Positions 11,102-21,928 of a stretch of 64,000 nucleotides of DNA are shown piece by piece; position 1 is the stretch's first letter; each line of letters begins with the position of its first letter. A program made the translations under genes and the position numbers. The notes below the pieces were generated by a model. It searched no databases, had not been told where the DNA came from, and saw only the letters and a list, made by a program, of their open reading frames with translations. The stretch is from Sesamum alatum (taxonomy: Eukaryota; Streptophyta; Magnoliopsida; Lamiales; Pedaliaceae). Location: positions 1,736,001 through 1,800,000 of the forward strand of contig JACGWO010000010.1 of assembly GCA_034509735.1 (NCBI GenBank), written 5' to 3'.

Positions 11102-11771
11102 TATATTACATTGTTAATGCTCAATGTACATACAGTATATGAATTGCTGTAGCGGTTGGCGGAGACAAGCAGCGCACGCATGCAATCTTTGAAACCTAGG
11201 CTACCTATCCAGAATTAAGAACGTTCTGTAAGTATGCAACGATAGCAACAACCACGTACCAGAAATTCTAAGTCTTGATACGATGATCGTGTATCGACCG
11301 CCGGACACGTGCACTAAGAAGTCCTCCGATTTCGTTTTGTCTTATGAATTCAGTCAGGTCCACTTTTCTCTTACTGCACCTTTCGCAACTCGCAGTCACA
11401 TTTTAGACAGCGTACGTGTTGTGTGGAAATTAATCTATACTTTTTTCAGAATATTTTAATAAATTATAATACATATGGTTTTCTTTTAAAATGAGATTTA
11501 ATCTTTGAACAAATCTTAATTTAGTGACTTTCTTTTTTCTTTAAGCTAGCTGTCTGTGTCATATGCCGTCCCTGCATTATATAATATAAATAAATTTTTT
11601 TTTAAAATATATTATAAATAAGAATAAAATATATAAATTAACATATCGTATTTAGAAAAAAAAAGAAAAGAAAACAAACTTAAGATTATATATTATCGAC
11701 CAAAAAAAATTAATATAGTAGTGTCACAAGTTGTCGATGGTGAGTGAAAATTGTCATCCCTTATGTATTAA
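11102..11771. other. Intergenic DNA
   Basis: No gene recognised. A less AT-rich block at 11140-11420 (GCGGTTGGCGGAGACAAGCA, GACCGCCGGACACGTGCAC) contains an ACACGTGC G-box-like word but no open frame with coding features. From 11590 to 11640 there is a segment similar to 11828-11870 (AATAAGAATAAAATATATAAA). Confidence 0.35.
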
Positions 11772-12118
11772 CTAGTCGTGGTGGCACTCGTACTTGCGTG
11801 CATATAATAAATAATCATTCATATTTTAAAATATATTACAGATAAGAATAAAATATATAAACCAACAAATCACATTTTTTTTTAAAATAAAAAATAAAAA
11901 AAACTTAAGGTATTATCGACACAACAAAGTAATAGGTGTAATGGTGAACATGATGTGGAGTCATTTTTGTAAAAATAATAATAATAATAATTACAATTTT
12001 TTTATAAAATTATCCAATTAGAGATATAATTGCCATATTAAAATACTTAGTGCGACGATATTACTATTAATTGTCATTCGTGAATGTAGAGAATCTTTCT
12101 TTTTTATATTAATATAGA
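11772..12118 (-). mobile_element. Helitron-like element
   Basis: Read on the minus strand it starts TCTATATTAATATAAAAAAG after an A and ends CACCACGACTAG before a T (base 11771 on the complement), i.e. TC...CTRR inserted between A and T. The 3' end resembles those at 11101, 25031 and 37612 (GCACGC...GACTAG). It is 347 bp, non-coding. Confidence 0.5.
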
Positions 12119-12160
12119 TAGATTAAGTAATATAGGTTTATACAAATTAAACATTTGGTG

Positions 12161-13134
12161 TAGGAGTGTAAACGAGCTGAGCTCAGCAAAAAAATCAAGC
12201 TCGAGCTCAAGCTCGACGAGCTCAGATTTTGTAGGAGCTCGAGCTTCACTACAAGAAAATAGCCTAATAGCAGGAAAAAATTTGTTACTGAAATCAACAT
12301 CGAGTTAATTAGTAAATAAAATTCTCATTGCTAATCTACACTACTTAGTATATATTTAAACAATTCGTTGCTAAATTTGTTAGCAAGCAAATTTCCGTTG
12401 CTAAATTCGTTAGCCAGTAAATTTCTTGTATTAAATAATGTAAATTGGCAACGAGAATTTTACTTGCTAATTAACTCAATGTTGATTTTTTTTCGTTGAT
12501 ATTGAGCGTTTTCTTGTAGAGCTTATTCAAAAAAAATATTTTCTATTAATAATAAAAATAATAATTATTTTAGAATATTTATTAATTATATTATATTGAC
12601 AAAGACAAATCATTTTGCATCTAATAAAAATATACTACTAATTTTGTTCGACTATTAGATAATTAATAAAATATATAACAATATATAGTAATAATTAATT
12701 ATAAAACTACAAAGCATATGTTTACATTAAATTAATTTAATGTTAGGAATATACAACTTCATATTATTTTAATTATATGTCTAATATTAGTTTAGTAGTA
12801 ACATAATTAGTAAACATATAAAAGATGTACATGAAATTATCCCAATACTTACCCATAATCTCGGTACAAATATATATTTCCAAATAAATATATAAGATAT
12901 TTTAAATTGTTAAAAAATTACAATTTAATATTAATATATAAAAATAAAATTTAAGTGCATTATATTAAAAAATAATTTACTCAATAATAACAATAAAAAT
13001 ACTATATTGTTGATTATGCTTGTTAACTTTAATATAAATATTGAAATACCATACTTGCATGATGATATATCAAAAGCTCGAGCTCGAATGAGTCGAGCCA
13101 GTTTGCCAAGCTCGCAAGCTGACTTAGCTCATCG
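12161..13134. mobile_element. Decayed hAT-like element with nested CACTA MITE
   Basis: Begins TAGGAGTGTAAACGAGCTGA and carries repeated AGCTCGAGCTC words. A similar block in reverse (AAGCTCGAGCTCGAATGAG) is near 13075-13134. The TAGGxGTGTAAACGAGC start is typical of a widespread plant non-autonomous hAT-type family. The right terminal repeat is not intact. The interior is extremely AT-rich. It is interrupted at 12247 by a CACTA-type element, so it is the older of the two. Confidence 0.35.
12247..12521 (+). mobile_element. CACTA-type MITE, 3-bp TSD CTT
   Basis: 275 bp starting CACTACAAGAAAATAGCC and ending GCGTTTTCTTGTAGAG, so CACTACAAGAAAA is inverted with one change. Flanked by CTT at 12244-12246 and 12522-12524, the 3-bp TSD expected for CACTA (En/Spm) transposons. 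The interior shows inverted GTTGCTAA / TTAGCAA words. Non-coding. Confidence 0.65.
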
Positions 13135-13691
13135 GCCTTCCCTAAATTAATGAAATGAACTGATCATTTTATTATTTCGATATTGAGAGAAAAATAAAAA
13201 TTTGATGACATGTGTGAATAGCCCTACAATTAATATTACGTGGCTGCTTACATATTTAGGGTTGAAATTAAGCGTCTGGGCCACTATTAGTTTGAAATCA
13301 ACTTGGATGATCACCTACCAAAAGGGTTTCAAGGAATATATATAGGAAAATGGACTTTATAAAACACAATCACATTTTGGCTTTTTAATTATATTTTATA
13401 AATTAATTTTGTAATTTTTTTTATTTAATTGCATTTGAATTAAAATTTTAAAATACAATGGGATTTAAAATAAAGAAAAAATGCGGAACTTCTACAAAAT
13501 TAATTATTAATAATAAATAAATAAAAATAAGTTTGCTATAATTTATAACATAAAAAAATAAAAAAATCCTAATCTAATGCTTTGTCATCCTGATCGTCAT
13601 CAGGAGAGTGTGAATCAGCAGCATCTGCTGCCAACTACTAGCCCCTTCGACTTTGGCGGTGGGGGTTGTAATTAATGAATGAGTTAGATAG
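13135..13691. other. Intergenic DNA
   Basis: No gene recognised; AT-rich to 13560, then a more balanced stretch (CATCCTGATCGTCATCAGG, an imperfect hairpin at 13586-13604) adjoining the LTR at 13692. Confidence 0.35.
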
Positions 13692-14354
13692 TGCGGAAAA
13701 TTGTGTATTACAAAGTCGAGGCAAGAGTTAGACTCTTTATCTTTAAGACAATTATTGCCCCGCTCTGGTGCTCACGGAATTGGCAATTTATCTCCCAAGA
13801 TACAACGACTTTATATCTCAAAGTAGCAGCACTGCAAACTTTGAGAAACGGCGAACCAAACGATATCTTGAAACTCTCTTGCTAAACTCTAAAATGCTTT
13901 GTATACTTAAGAATGCTATGAATAGTTGAATGCTTGAATGCCATGAAATGAAAATGGGAGATCTATTTATAGGAGTTGGAAAGGTGTTTCGAATGGATAT
14001 GTCCAATCAGAAAAGATGCCTTTGAAAAGTTATGACCTTTCAACCGAATGGATGCATCATTTCACCCAAAGGACATATCATTTAACTCAAATGGATGCAT
14101 CCTTTTATCCAAAGGACATACCATTTCACACAAATGGACACGTCATTTCATCCAAAGGGTTTCACCCAATGGACATATCATTTCAACCAAAGGATACACC
14201 CATTAGGTTGATCAGACACGACCGGATGATGATTGGGGCCCATCAACCATCATCTACGTGTCACGAGCTGTCACAAGTCCGTTATGTGTCACACATCGTA
14301 ACCAATCACTTGTCACGATTTATCCTTTAATATATCATTCACCATTTTCCAACA
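13692..14354 (-). mobile_element. Copia-type LTR
   Basis: On the minus strand it begins TGTTGGAAAATGG and ends CACAATTTTCCGCA, giving TGTTGGAAAA/TTTTCCGCA inverted ends as in many plant Copia LTRs. A TATA box (CTATAAATAGATCTCCC, about 13957-13974) precedes a transcribed-looking segment. No 5-bp TSD links the ends, so this is one LTR of a broken element rather than a clean solo LTR. No primer-binding site or polyprotein was found next to it. Confidence 0.6.
14045..14200. repeat. Degenerate tandem repeat of about 20-23 bp in LTR U3
   Basis: Variants of ATGGACATATCATTTCACCCAA recur head to tail at least six times. They lie upstream of the LTR TATA box, where plant Copia LTRs often keep tandem enhancer-like repeats. 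The repeats keep a 104-codon frame open at 14016-14330, which I do not regard as a gene. Confidence 0.6.
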
Positions 14355-14586
14355 GGGGTTGTCTGCTAGAGGTGGTGATCCCATGTCGTCCATTCGTCGG
14401 TCGAGCTTGGTGGTGTCTGTAGTTGGTGGCGATGACTGTCCCGTCGAGTACCCATGAATCAGGAATGGGCCTATGAGCCCATCCTGAAGATGTGCCCTTT
14501 CCTTCTTCTCCCCACTGCAACCAGCCATAGCTCCTAGTCACGTGCCACTGAATATGCAACCTTGGGGGCCTAGTATTGGGAGGCAT
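14335..14586 (-). other. Unidentified GC-rich open frame next to LTR, 83 aa
   Basis: An ATG-initiated frame with Trp/Gly/Arg-rich composition (SYGWLQWGEEGKGTSSGWAH, then PIPDSWVLDGTVIA). It runs into the first bases of the LTR at 14354, so its last residues are LTR-encoded. Composition differs sharply from the AT-rich surroundings. It may be a fragment of the retrotransposon interior or of a captured gene. I do not recognise the sequence and assign no function. Confidence 0.25.
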
Positions 14587-15251
14587 GACCCTCAGATCAG
14601 CTTTTAAAATGTGATCTGAAATTAGAAATACAAATAATTATAGACGACTTTATAAAAGTACGTAATTTATTAAAAATAAAATAAAACTCTTACTACTAGG
14701 GGGTTCTGCTTGTGGCATGTGTGCCAATCAGGGTCCATATAAATGATCTACTGATGCTAAAAAATTAAAGTCTAATCACATGGGAACCAATACACATGTC
14801 AATATATATGTTTAGTTTTCATCAAACGCCTTGATAAAGATTTAAACAGATATTGTGAATGTGACAACAATCAACTTTAACCATTAGACACACGGTACCA
14901 CAATAATTGATGGTGACCAATATGACCGTAACCATGTACTTATTAAAAGTTAAATAAAAATACATATAAGACACACAGAGACATACGAGAAAAGATATTT
15001 GTAGTTACAGGGAAAGTAGGCAATAATTTGAGGCAACTTGCCCAAGTGAAAGGGGCTGTGTGGCGGCGCCACCTAATAAAATGGGACAAACAAATGGCAG
15101 TCACAAAATGCCATCCAAACTTGTATCTTTATCAAGAAATTGAACTCATCCATTTACGTCTAAAGTAACTACAAAAACACCAGAATTGGAACCCACTGAT
15201 AAGAGTCCGTATAAGCTACTTCAGTATTCATTTCGGACAAAAACACCAATA
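14587..15251. other. Intergenic DNA
   Basis: No gene recognised; AT-rich with no delimitable repeat. A GC-richer patch at 15050-15110 (GTGTGGCGGCGCCACC) holds a short GGCGCC palindrome. Confidence 0.35.
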
Positions 15252-15260
15252 TAAATATTA

Positions 15261-15674
15261 TGGTAAATTATAGTCACCTTTCTTAAATTTGATATAATTA
15301 CAAATACTTTCTCGTTATTTAAAAAATTATAAATACCTCCTTCAGATTTGTAATTTTTAACCAAAGGCCTGAAATTGACCATTTTGTCCTTGAATTTTTA
15401 GTTAAAGTTGTAGAAAAATCAATTGAAGACAAATTGTATTATTGCTCCTCTGTATAAAAAAGACTTACAAAATCTCATTGCGCATTGTAGTCCAAAAAAA
15501 AAAAATAAAAGTTAAGAATAGTTCAATTTGTACAAGGGCAATTTGGTTAATTCATCCATTTTTGGGTTATTTGTTAGACAATTACAACCTCGGGGGAGTA
15601 TTTGTAATTTTTCAAACAACGAACGGGTATTTATAATTATGTCAAACCTCAATGGAGGTAACTGTAATTTACCC
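15261..15674. mobile_element. Mutator-type TIR element, family E
   Basis: 414 bp with long inverted arms: left TGGTAAATTATAG ... TAATTACAAATACTTTCTCG, right GTATTTGTAATTTTTCAAAC ... CTGTAATTTACCC. Flanks TAAATATTA (15252-15260) and CAAATATTA (15675-15683) form a 9-bp TSD with one mismatch. Sister copies are at 48827, 57829 and 62968, with decayed ones near 39533 and 50919. The inner part shared by all copies includes CATTTTGTCCTTG and ATTGCATTATTGCTCC. Confidence 0.7.
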
Positions 15675-15733
15675 CAAATATTATCATCAATTTCACTTAT
15701 GATAACTCCACAAAATTTCCATGAATCTCATTT

Positions 15734-16032
15734 CACTATAAGAAATATAACTTTTAACCATGGTTAATTGTCATAATTAATACTAAATAGCTATAGCAAA
15801 TAATCATTGACCACGGTCTCGCAACGAATGTCGACTGTGATTTTTACGAGGGTGGCTAAAACATTTGCCATGGTTAAAAGCCATGGCGAATGTGTTGACA
15901 AATAAGTTTTTCAATGTGAAAAAAGTTAATTTTTGTATCGATTTTTATTTAATCGTAGTTAATAATAGTTATCCACTACAATTTTTAGCCATAATCATTA
16001 AAAATATAAACAATAATAATTTTTTTCTAGTG
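15734..16032 (+). mobile_element. CACTA-type MITE
   Basis: 299 bp from CACTATAAGAAATATAAC to TTTTTTCTAGTG. The interior has repeated ACCATGG / CCATGG words in both orientations. Flanks TTT and ATT are compatible with a decayed 3-bp TSD. A sister copy lies at 60984-61277. Confidence 0.55.
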
Positions 16033-16035
16033 ATT

Positions 16036-17026
16036 ATAACGTTAATAATTAATGAATAAATTACGTTAAAAGTGTCGAATTAGTTACTTGGTTAGTATAA
16101 TGTATGTTAGCAGAGTTAAAACTCATTAACTTTCCTCTATTCAACTATAAAAAATAATATTCAAATACATATATATTCAACGTTAATAACAATTGAAAAT
16201 AAATAAATAATCTTCAACATAAGCTACATTAATTTAAATTATCATTCAACATAAAATATTGATGGTATATAATTAGAAGGTACGGACTGAATTTCAACTG
16301 ATTTTTCTTTTTTAGAAAAAAAAAAAAAGAAAAAAAAAGAGGGATAGCGCTGGCGGCTGGTAATGTGATAAAGCTCACTGCACCACGTGAAGCCTTGTTT
16401 ATTGTTGCACTTAATAAATATTCATATTATAAGATCAAAAATAAATAAATAAATATTTGTATTATACTGTTAAAAAAATAATAAATATTTGTATTATGAT
16501 GAGAGGATATAATCAGGAACCTGACTGAAAGTTTTCAAGAAGACCAGAATCCGAGAACAGCGGGACAATAATGGAGGCAATTTTTTAATTTGGTCAAACT
16601 TGCGCACCAAAATCTGATGTCATCAGTTCCCCCTGCCGCCGACGCTCACGACAAAATTAATTCCAAATATTTGCATTTCCATCCTTTTCAAGAATATATC
16701 TATTATTAGTTATTTTTATTAATAAAATTTAATAATTATAAGATACTTTTTGGCTACAATTTATTTAAATGTTATCCAGTTTAATTATCCCAACTCTACC
16801 ATTAATGCAAAAGATTAATCTCAATTTTCTTGGAATTAAGTATTGTAAGTTTTGGCTACTGCTACACTCATATACAATGATCAATTTTACATATTTACTA
16901 GAATTCGAACCCGTGAATCTTACTAAAATTTAATCTGAATAGGGAAAATAATATTTTCGATCCCATATTTTAGGGTTAGTATACATTCTTTTTTTCAATT
17001 TTTAGTTCTTTCATCATATTATGTTA
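16036..17026. other. Intergenic DNA
   Basis: No gene recognised. An A/G-rich tract lies at 16315-16342. A less AT-rich block at 16520-16660 (GAATCCGAGAACAGCGGGAC, CCCTGCCGCCGACGCTCACG) has no supported reading frame. A TTCGAACCCGTGAATCTTAC word near 16905 looks like the B box of a decayed SINE on the minus strand. Confidence 0.35.
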
Positions 17027-17036
17027 GTATTTTGAC

Positions 17037-17287
17037 GGAAAAATGCAAGCAGCCCTATTGTAAATGAGCAAATTACCCCCTGTAAAAAATAAAATAGCAA
17101 CTCACCTCTTGTGTTTTTTAAAACGTCAATCTACTTCCCCTTGTTTTTTGAAATGTTGAAATTTACCTCCATATCCAGCAGGGAGGTAAATTGCTCCATT
17201 TTAAATGAGGTAAATTGCAATTATTTTTTCATAAGAAGGTAATTTACTCATTTGCAATATCACAGAGAGGTAAATTGCATTAAACCC
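17037..17287. mobile_element. Foldback Mutator-type element, family D
   Basis: 251 bp, palindromic, with alternating AATTTACC and GGTAAATT words and arms ATTGTAAATGAGCAAATTAC / GTAATTTACTCATTTGCAAT. Flanked by GTATTTTGAC on both sides (17027-17036 and 17288-17297), a perfect 10-bp repeat (9-bp TSD plus one shared base). It lies only 57 bp from the next element. Confidence 0.75.
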
Positions 17288-17344
17288 GTATTTTGACATA
17301 AAAGCACGCGTCGAGTATCTAAAAATGAGGATTTTTATATCTTA

Positions 17345-17891
17345 GGGATAATTACACTCCCCTCCCCTGAGGTTTGGTGTAATTACACGTAGACTCCCTG
17401 TGGTTTGGAAAATTATATTTAGTACCCCTGAGGTTTGCTTCTGTCTAACAAATAGGTCTATCCGTTAGTTAAAATTCACCGAATTTGTTGAAATTAACAA
17501 AAAAATTGAATGAAAATCGATATTTATCCTCGATTGACTTATTAATGACTTAATGTTGGCCAAACAAATCTTTTATGACTAAATTATCCTTTAAATGGTG
17601 AAAATATATCTCCTCTAATGCATTAACGTGTGACGATATGTGAGGGTAGATTGGTCATAGAAAGATTCGTTTGGCCTACAATAAGTCAGTAATAAGTCAA
17701 TCAATTGCAAATCTCACCTTTAATTCAATTTTTTTTCGGTAATATCAACAAATTCGGTGAATTTTGACTAACGGAGGGACCTATTTGTTATAAAGAAGCA
17801 AACCTTAGGGGTAGTAGATATAATTTCTCAAACCACAGGGGGTCTATGTGTAATTACACCAAACATCAGGGGAGGGGAGTGTAATTATCCC
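17345..17891. mobile_element. Mutator-type element with about 155-bp inverted repeats
   Basis: 547 bp. GGGATAATTACACTCCCC at the left is mirrored by GGGGAGTGTAATTATCCC at the right, and the similarity continues inwards for about 155 bp (CTGTGGTTTGGAAAATTATA against TATAATTTCTCAAACCACAG). Flanks TATATCTTA (17336-17344) and TATAACTTA (17892-17900) are a 9-bp TSD with one mismatch. No coding capacity. Confidence 0.8.
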
Positions 17892-18200
17892 TATAACTTA
17901 TGAAATTATTAATGAGAATCACGTAATCAATAAAACGAAAAGGATACTAACCTTAAAATATAGGATGAAAAATACAATTTCCCTAATATTATAAATCGAT
18001 TATTGCTAACTCATAATACACCTACAAAAAATGACAACGAGTTCTGTACCTAATTAGAATTCAAATAAAAATATTCAAAGAAACATTAATGATTTAACCG
18101 GTTGAGCACTTTCAATTCAATTCTTGTTCCCTAACGACACTATTTTTTTATTTTTATTTTTTTCTGTTTCTTAATGAAACTTCTTCCTCCGACACTTTTG

Positions 18201-18210
18201 CTATATATAC
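18201..18210 (+). promoter_or_regulatory. TATA box of the VQ gene
   Basis: CTATATATAC lies 129 bp upstream of the ATG at 18339, preceded by a pyrimidine-rich stretch. A start site near 18235 and a 5'UTR of about 100 nt are inferred. Confidence 0.55.
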
Positions 18211-18287
18211 ACCAACCCAGGCCAAGCATCTTTTCATCGTTTTCTATTCTAAGTTCTTGTTTTGTATTCATCCAGACAGGAACATAA

Positions 18288-18290
<3 letters not shown>

Positions 18291-18319
<29 letters not shown>
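18291..18319. repeat. (AT)n microsatellite in the VQ gene 5'UTR
   Basis: About 14 AT units, ending 20 bp before the ATG at 18339 and downstream of the TATA box. It is therefore expected to be in the transcript and could form a weak hairpin. Such repeats are length-polymorphic. Confidence 0.85.
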
Positions 18320-18321
<2 letters not shown>

Positions 18322-18338
18322 TTGAATAAGAATCAGTG

Positions 18339-18863
18339 ATGGAATCATATTCATACACTACTACTAGTAATATTTCAGGTGCTTCTTCATGTTCTTCTTT
18401 TTCCAATCTATCTAATTCTTCAGCTCACCAGCACCAAGGAACGAGTGCGAAACCGCCGCCGTCTTACCGTTCGGCGCTCCATTCCGTTCGCAAATTGCCG
18501 GCCAAGAACGTGATTCTGAAGAAACCAATAGCACCTATGCCGCCAACCCCGCCAAAGATCTACAAGGTGGATCGCGCCGATTTCAGGGATGTCGTCCAGA
18601 AGCTGACGGGTGCGCCTGAGTTCCACCCGACGAGGCTGCAGGAGGTGGCCCCGCCGCCACTCTGCCTCTCGCCGCCGCATCGGGCGCCACTCGTTCATCC
18701 TACCGTAAAGATGCCATTTTCGGGGGAAACCAGCCCGGGTTTTGCGGCGGAAGAAAAGCCCTGGAAATCATTCGATGGTGGTCTGGGGGCAGCTAGTCCA
18801 CTTGGATTCGGCTTGTCTCCTTCATCTCTTGCATGGTTTTCATCAGTTCTTTTGAGTCCATGA
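18339..18863 (+). CDS. VQ motif-containing protein, 174 aa
   Basis: Intronless frame of 174 residues. It carries the canonical VQ motif FRDVVQKLTG at residues 82-91 (FxxxVQxLTG), preceded by a basic Pro-rich segment (KKPIAPMPPTPPKIYKVDRA, 61-80) and a Ser-rich N-terminus. The C-terminus is hydrophobic and Ser/Pro-rich (SPLGFGLSPSSLAWFSSV, then LLSP), as in many VQ proteins. VQ proteins are plant nuclear co-regulators that bind the C-terminal WRKY domain of WRKY transcription factors and are often substrates of MAP kinases; SP and TP sites here (SPP, SPLG, PTPP) fit that. Many are induced by defence or abiotic stress. The start is the ATG at 18339; a GTG just upstream is not a plausible plant start. 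The exact VQ subgroup is not resolved. TATA box and 5'UTR microsatellite are upstream. Confidence 0.93.
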   Translation: MESYSYTTTSNISGASSCSSFSNLSNSSAHQHQGTSAKPPPSYRSALHSVRKLPAKNVILKKPIAPMPPTPPKIYKVDRADFRDVVQKLTGAPEFHPTRLQEVAPPPLCLSPPHRAPLVHPTVKMPFSGETSPGFAAEEKPWKSFDGGLGAASPLGFGLSPSSLAWFSSVLLSP

Positions 18864-20680
18864 TCTTTCGTTGTTTCTCGTTATTTGTTTGGTTTGAAAT
18901 TTTCGGCGAAAGAGTAATGAAATTCTAGATATGGGGTTTTCACAAATAATATTGTGAATGTAATACATAGTTTTCATGTATTTAATAATTTTATAATGCA
19001 TCGAGACTTTAGATGTTATTTAAATGAGTTTTTGGCGCTTTTAATTTTTTAAGATAACATTTTGGTTTTATATTTTTTTAATTTTTTGTAATTGTAATCA
19101 TTTTGTCAGTCGGAGTTCATCCTTATTGCCGTAAAAATGCATGTGACCTTTTAAAATTAAGTTAATGTTCCTATTGACTTATTTTTTTTAATGTTTAGGA
19201 TAACATTTTGATCCTATATATTTTTTTTAATTTGCACAATTTCAGACCGTCAGAGTAGATGAATCTCACCAGTGGAGGTGAAATTCAGCGAAAACAAAAA
19301 GGATTAAAATAGTAAAAATAAAAAAAAGATGTAGGACTAAAATACTACTTTACAAAAATTAAAAGAAGAAACTATCAAATAACCTAAATTATGGGATCAA
19401 TACGTATTCCCTTGAGAAAATACTATTTTCGCCATGTTTATATGGATTCGACACCAACACACTTCAAAATGTATATATCAATATGTTATTTAGTTTTTTT
19501 AAAAAGTGAAATGGAAAATAAAATCCGACAGGTTATGATTCAACATCTATGTGAATATGTTATTAATTTAGTGTATTATTCAGAAATTAAATAGAAAAGA
19601 AATAATTAAAATCCAACCGATATGTATGCGCGAGACATAGTTTTGAACAGAATGCTTCTTTTAATGTGTTAACAATCGAAGGATTATAAATGTGAAAAGT
19701 TTATAAATTGATTTGGAAAAATTGCTAGTCTTGTCCCAACTAATTCATTTAATTATCTCATCTTTTTATTTATCTATTTTCTAATGTAATTTCTTTTTTT
19801 CTTTTAGCAATACTACAAATCACATTCACTTCTATCCAATACTGTATATAATTTAATGTGTGTCTAAATTTGAAAAGTTTACGGAGGTCAAATTCAAATC
19901 GGGTAATGTCTAAATATGATTAGGTAAGCCTGAAATTTAATAAATATGATCTGCAATATAAAAAATAGTAAAAACCACACTGAAAAGGTCTTGGCTATAG
20001 CTTTTCAATGTTAAGTTAGCAAAGTTGTAAAGAAAGAATAGTGGAGGTTGGATAAAGTAACGGGTACCGAAAGTTGTATCTGGAGTATGGAAGGCAAGTA
20101 CTTATAAATTTTTTAATTATACAATTTTATGTGAACCACAAATGCAGAAATAATGCAGTGTCCGTCATGAGACCACACATACCCATGTTCAAGTCAAGGT
20201 GGGATTGGATTAGTACAACCCAAATGTAAATGCGTGAAACTTAACATATTAGTGATTAAGAGAATAATTTGGGTTGTTTATATAAATTTCTAAGACATTA
20301 AGGTAGCCCCACGTCGTAACCAAATAAAAGTGTTCCACATTTTTCTGCCCCGTATATTAGGGGTGATAAAATAATGACCATATGTAAAGGGGTCGCAAAT
20401 AGTACTCACAAATTTAATTTTTTTTATAATTACAGGATTTCGGCCACCGAATTTCTAAAAGTGGTCGGAAATTGATGACGTGGACTAAAATTAAGGTTTT
20501 TTTTAGGACTTTTGCTGACATGGTATTTTAATTAAAATTATAATGCCAACTAAGCAAAATGATTTGAACAACAAAAAAAAGGAAAATTATTGCATTTGAT
20601 AACCCAAGTCATTTTGTTGTCATCAAATTATATGTTATGTGTATGAGTGTATACTTATATTTTATGTATGTGAAACTCAT
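18864..20680. other. 3' flank of the VQ gene and intergenic DNA
   Basis: The 3'UTR probably extends to about 18990 (AATAAT-type signals near 18946 and 18983). Positions about 19012-19387 look like a decayed TIR element: TGTTATTTAAATGAG on the left, CTATCAAATAACC on the right. 20395-20545 resembles the inner part of the foldback family near 10675. No further gene was recognised. Confidence 0.35.
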
Positions 20681-21133
20681 ATGATAGTTTTGTTCAAATC
20701 GCATCGCATTCTGACATTTTTAAAAACATTAATGTATTATAGTGTTTTCATCATTTTATGTTTGTATTATTACATCGGTGTCCGTCCATCATGGTTGATG
20801 TGGTCCTGCAACTTAATCGGTGTCTCATTGTGTAAGGTGTTGTCCACTTTAACTATGTATCAGTCTCATGATTTTGTCCTGAAAAGACGCCTCATTAGGA
20901 AGAAGAGGTTGAGGCTTATAAATCACTCGAACTTCTCATCCACGATCAATGTAGAATGCTTGCCGCCATCATCAATAATATTAATTTACCCTTCTAGCCT
21001 CATGGTTTTCTACCAGAGATGTACATATCCCACTCTAACCAGTTCAATCCTGGCGACGAGGTTGTTTACTTGGTTGGACGCAAGCTTGGGATTAATTCAC
21101 TATCCTTGGTTTAATCACTGTTACATCGGATAA
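20681..21133 (+). other. Unassigned open frame, 150 codons from ATG
   Basis: An open frame starting at an ATG (20681), rich in Leu/Ile/Tyr in its first third and less AT-rich after 20770. It has no recognisable domain. The hydrophobic start could simply reflect T-rich DNA. The opposite strand of 20770-21130 is also GC-balanced. It may be a degraded transposase or gene fragment; I do not call it a gene. Confidence 0.15.
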
Positions 21134-21181
21134 CCTATCCCACTTGTAATGGTGGGTAAGTTAGGATTATTTATATAAATA

Positions 21182-21445
21182 TTAGTCATCGTTGCACGCG
21201 ATCTTTGCGAGTATATATAAAAAATAAATATGATGTGAAGAAATAAGAAAGAAAAAATTTGGTCGGGAAAAAAATGTAGAGTCGGTTGAGAAAAACGTGG
21301 GTAGTGGGTTATTGTGGAGTTATTAAAAAATAGTGAAATTACTATTATGACCTTTTAAGAGAAAAAAATTAGAATGAATCAAAAGGTAAATTGGGGCATT
21401 CAAAAATTAGTACGACAAAAGAGTTTTCTTTTATAATAGTATAAA
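21182..21445 (-). mobile_element. Helitron-like element, sister of 25031-25313
   Basis: On the minus strand it runs from TTTATACTATTATAAAAG (start mutated from TC) after an A to GATGACTAA before a T, so CTRR|T holds. It shares TTGGGGCATTCAAAAATT, ACGCGxTC and TAGTGGGTT words in the same order with 25031-25313. 264 bp, non-coding. Confidence 0.5.
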
Positions 21446-21928
21446 TTATAAAAGGAAATGAAAAATTATCAAAATACCATAAAAAAAAGGAAGTTTTGCG
21501 AAAAAGTAACAACTCGTCTCATTTTTTAAAATTATAAATTGACTCTGCCACCAGAGGAGTCGTTTTCCATTTTTTTTGTTATGATATTTGATTTTTAATT
21601 GTATTTTGTAATAATTAAAATATTATTTAATATTTAATTACTTTTTAATAGTCAATTAATTAATTACTTTTATTATTATTTTTTGTTATGAAACTTAATA
21701 AATGTTTAATTAGTTAATTAATATTTTAAAATTTTGCAATCGATAATTTGTGTAAATTTATTCAGTTAATTATGTATACTTTTTTACATATAAATTAAAG
21801 AAAAAAATAGACATAATCAACGATTATTATGTATACTTTTTGCATATAAATTAAAGAAAAAAATAAACATAATCAACAATTATTTTGCATTAAGGTATGA
21901 TACTAGAAATCTAAAGAGGTGATTGGTA

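Noticed and set aside
14016..14330. 104-codon frame with repeated HF/MD motifs
   Set aside because: The repeats are the U3 tandem repeats of a minus-strand LTR; the frame is open only because the repeat lacks stops.
15442..15767. Overlapping 64- and 79-codon frames
   Set aside because: They lie in and beyond the right arm of the Mutator-type element at 15261-15674; similar words recur in sister copies.
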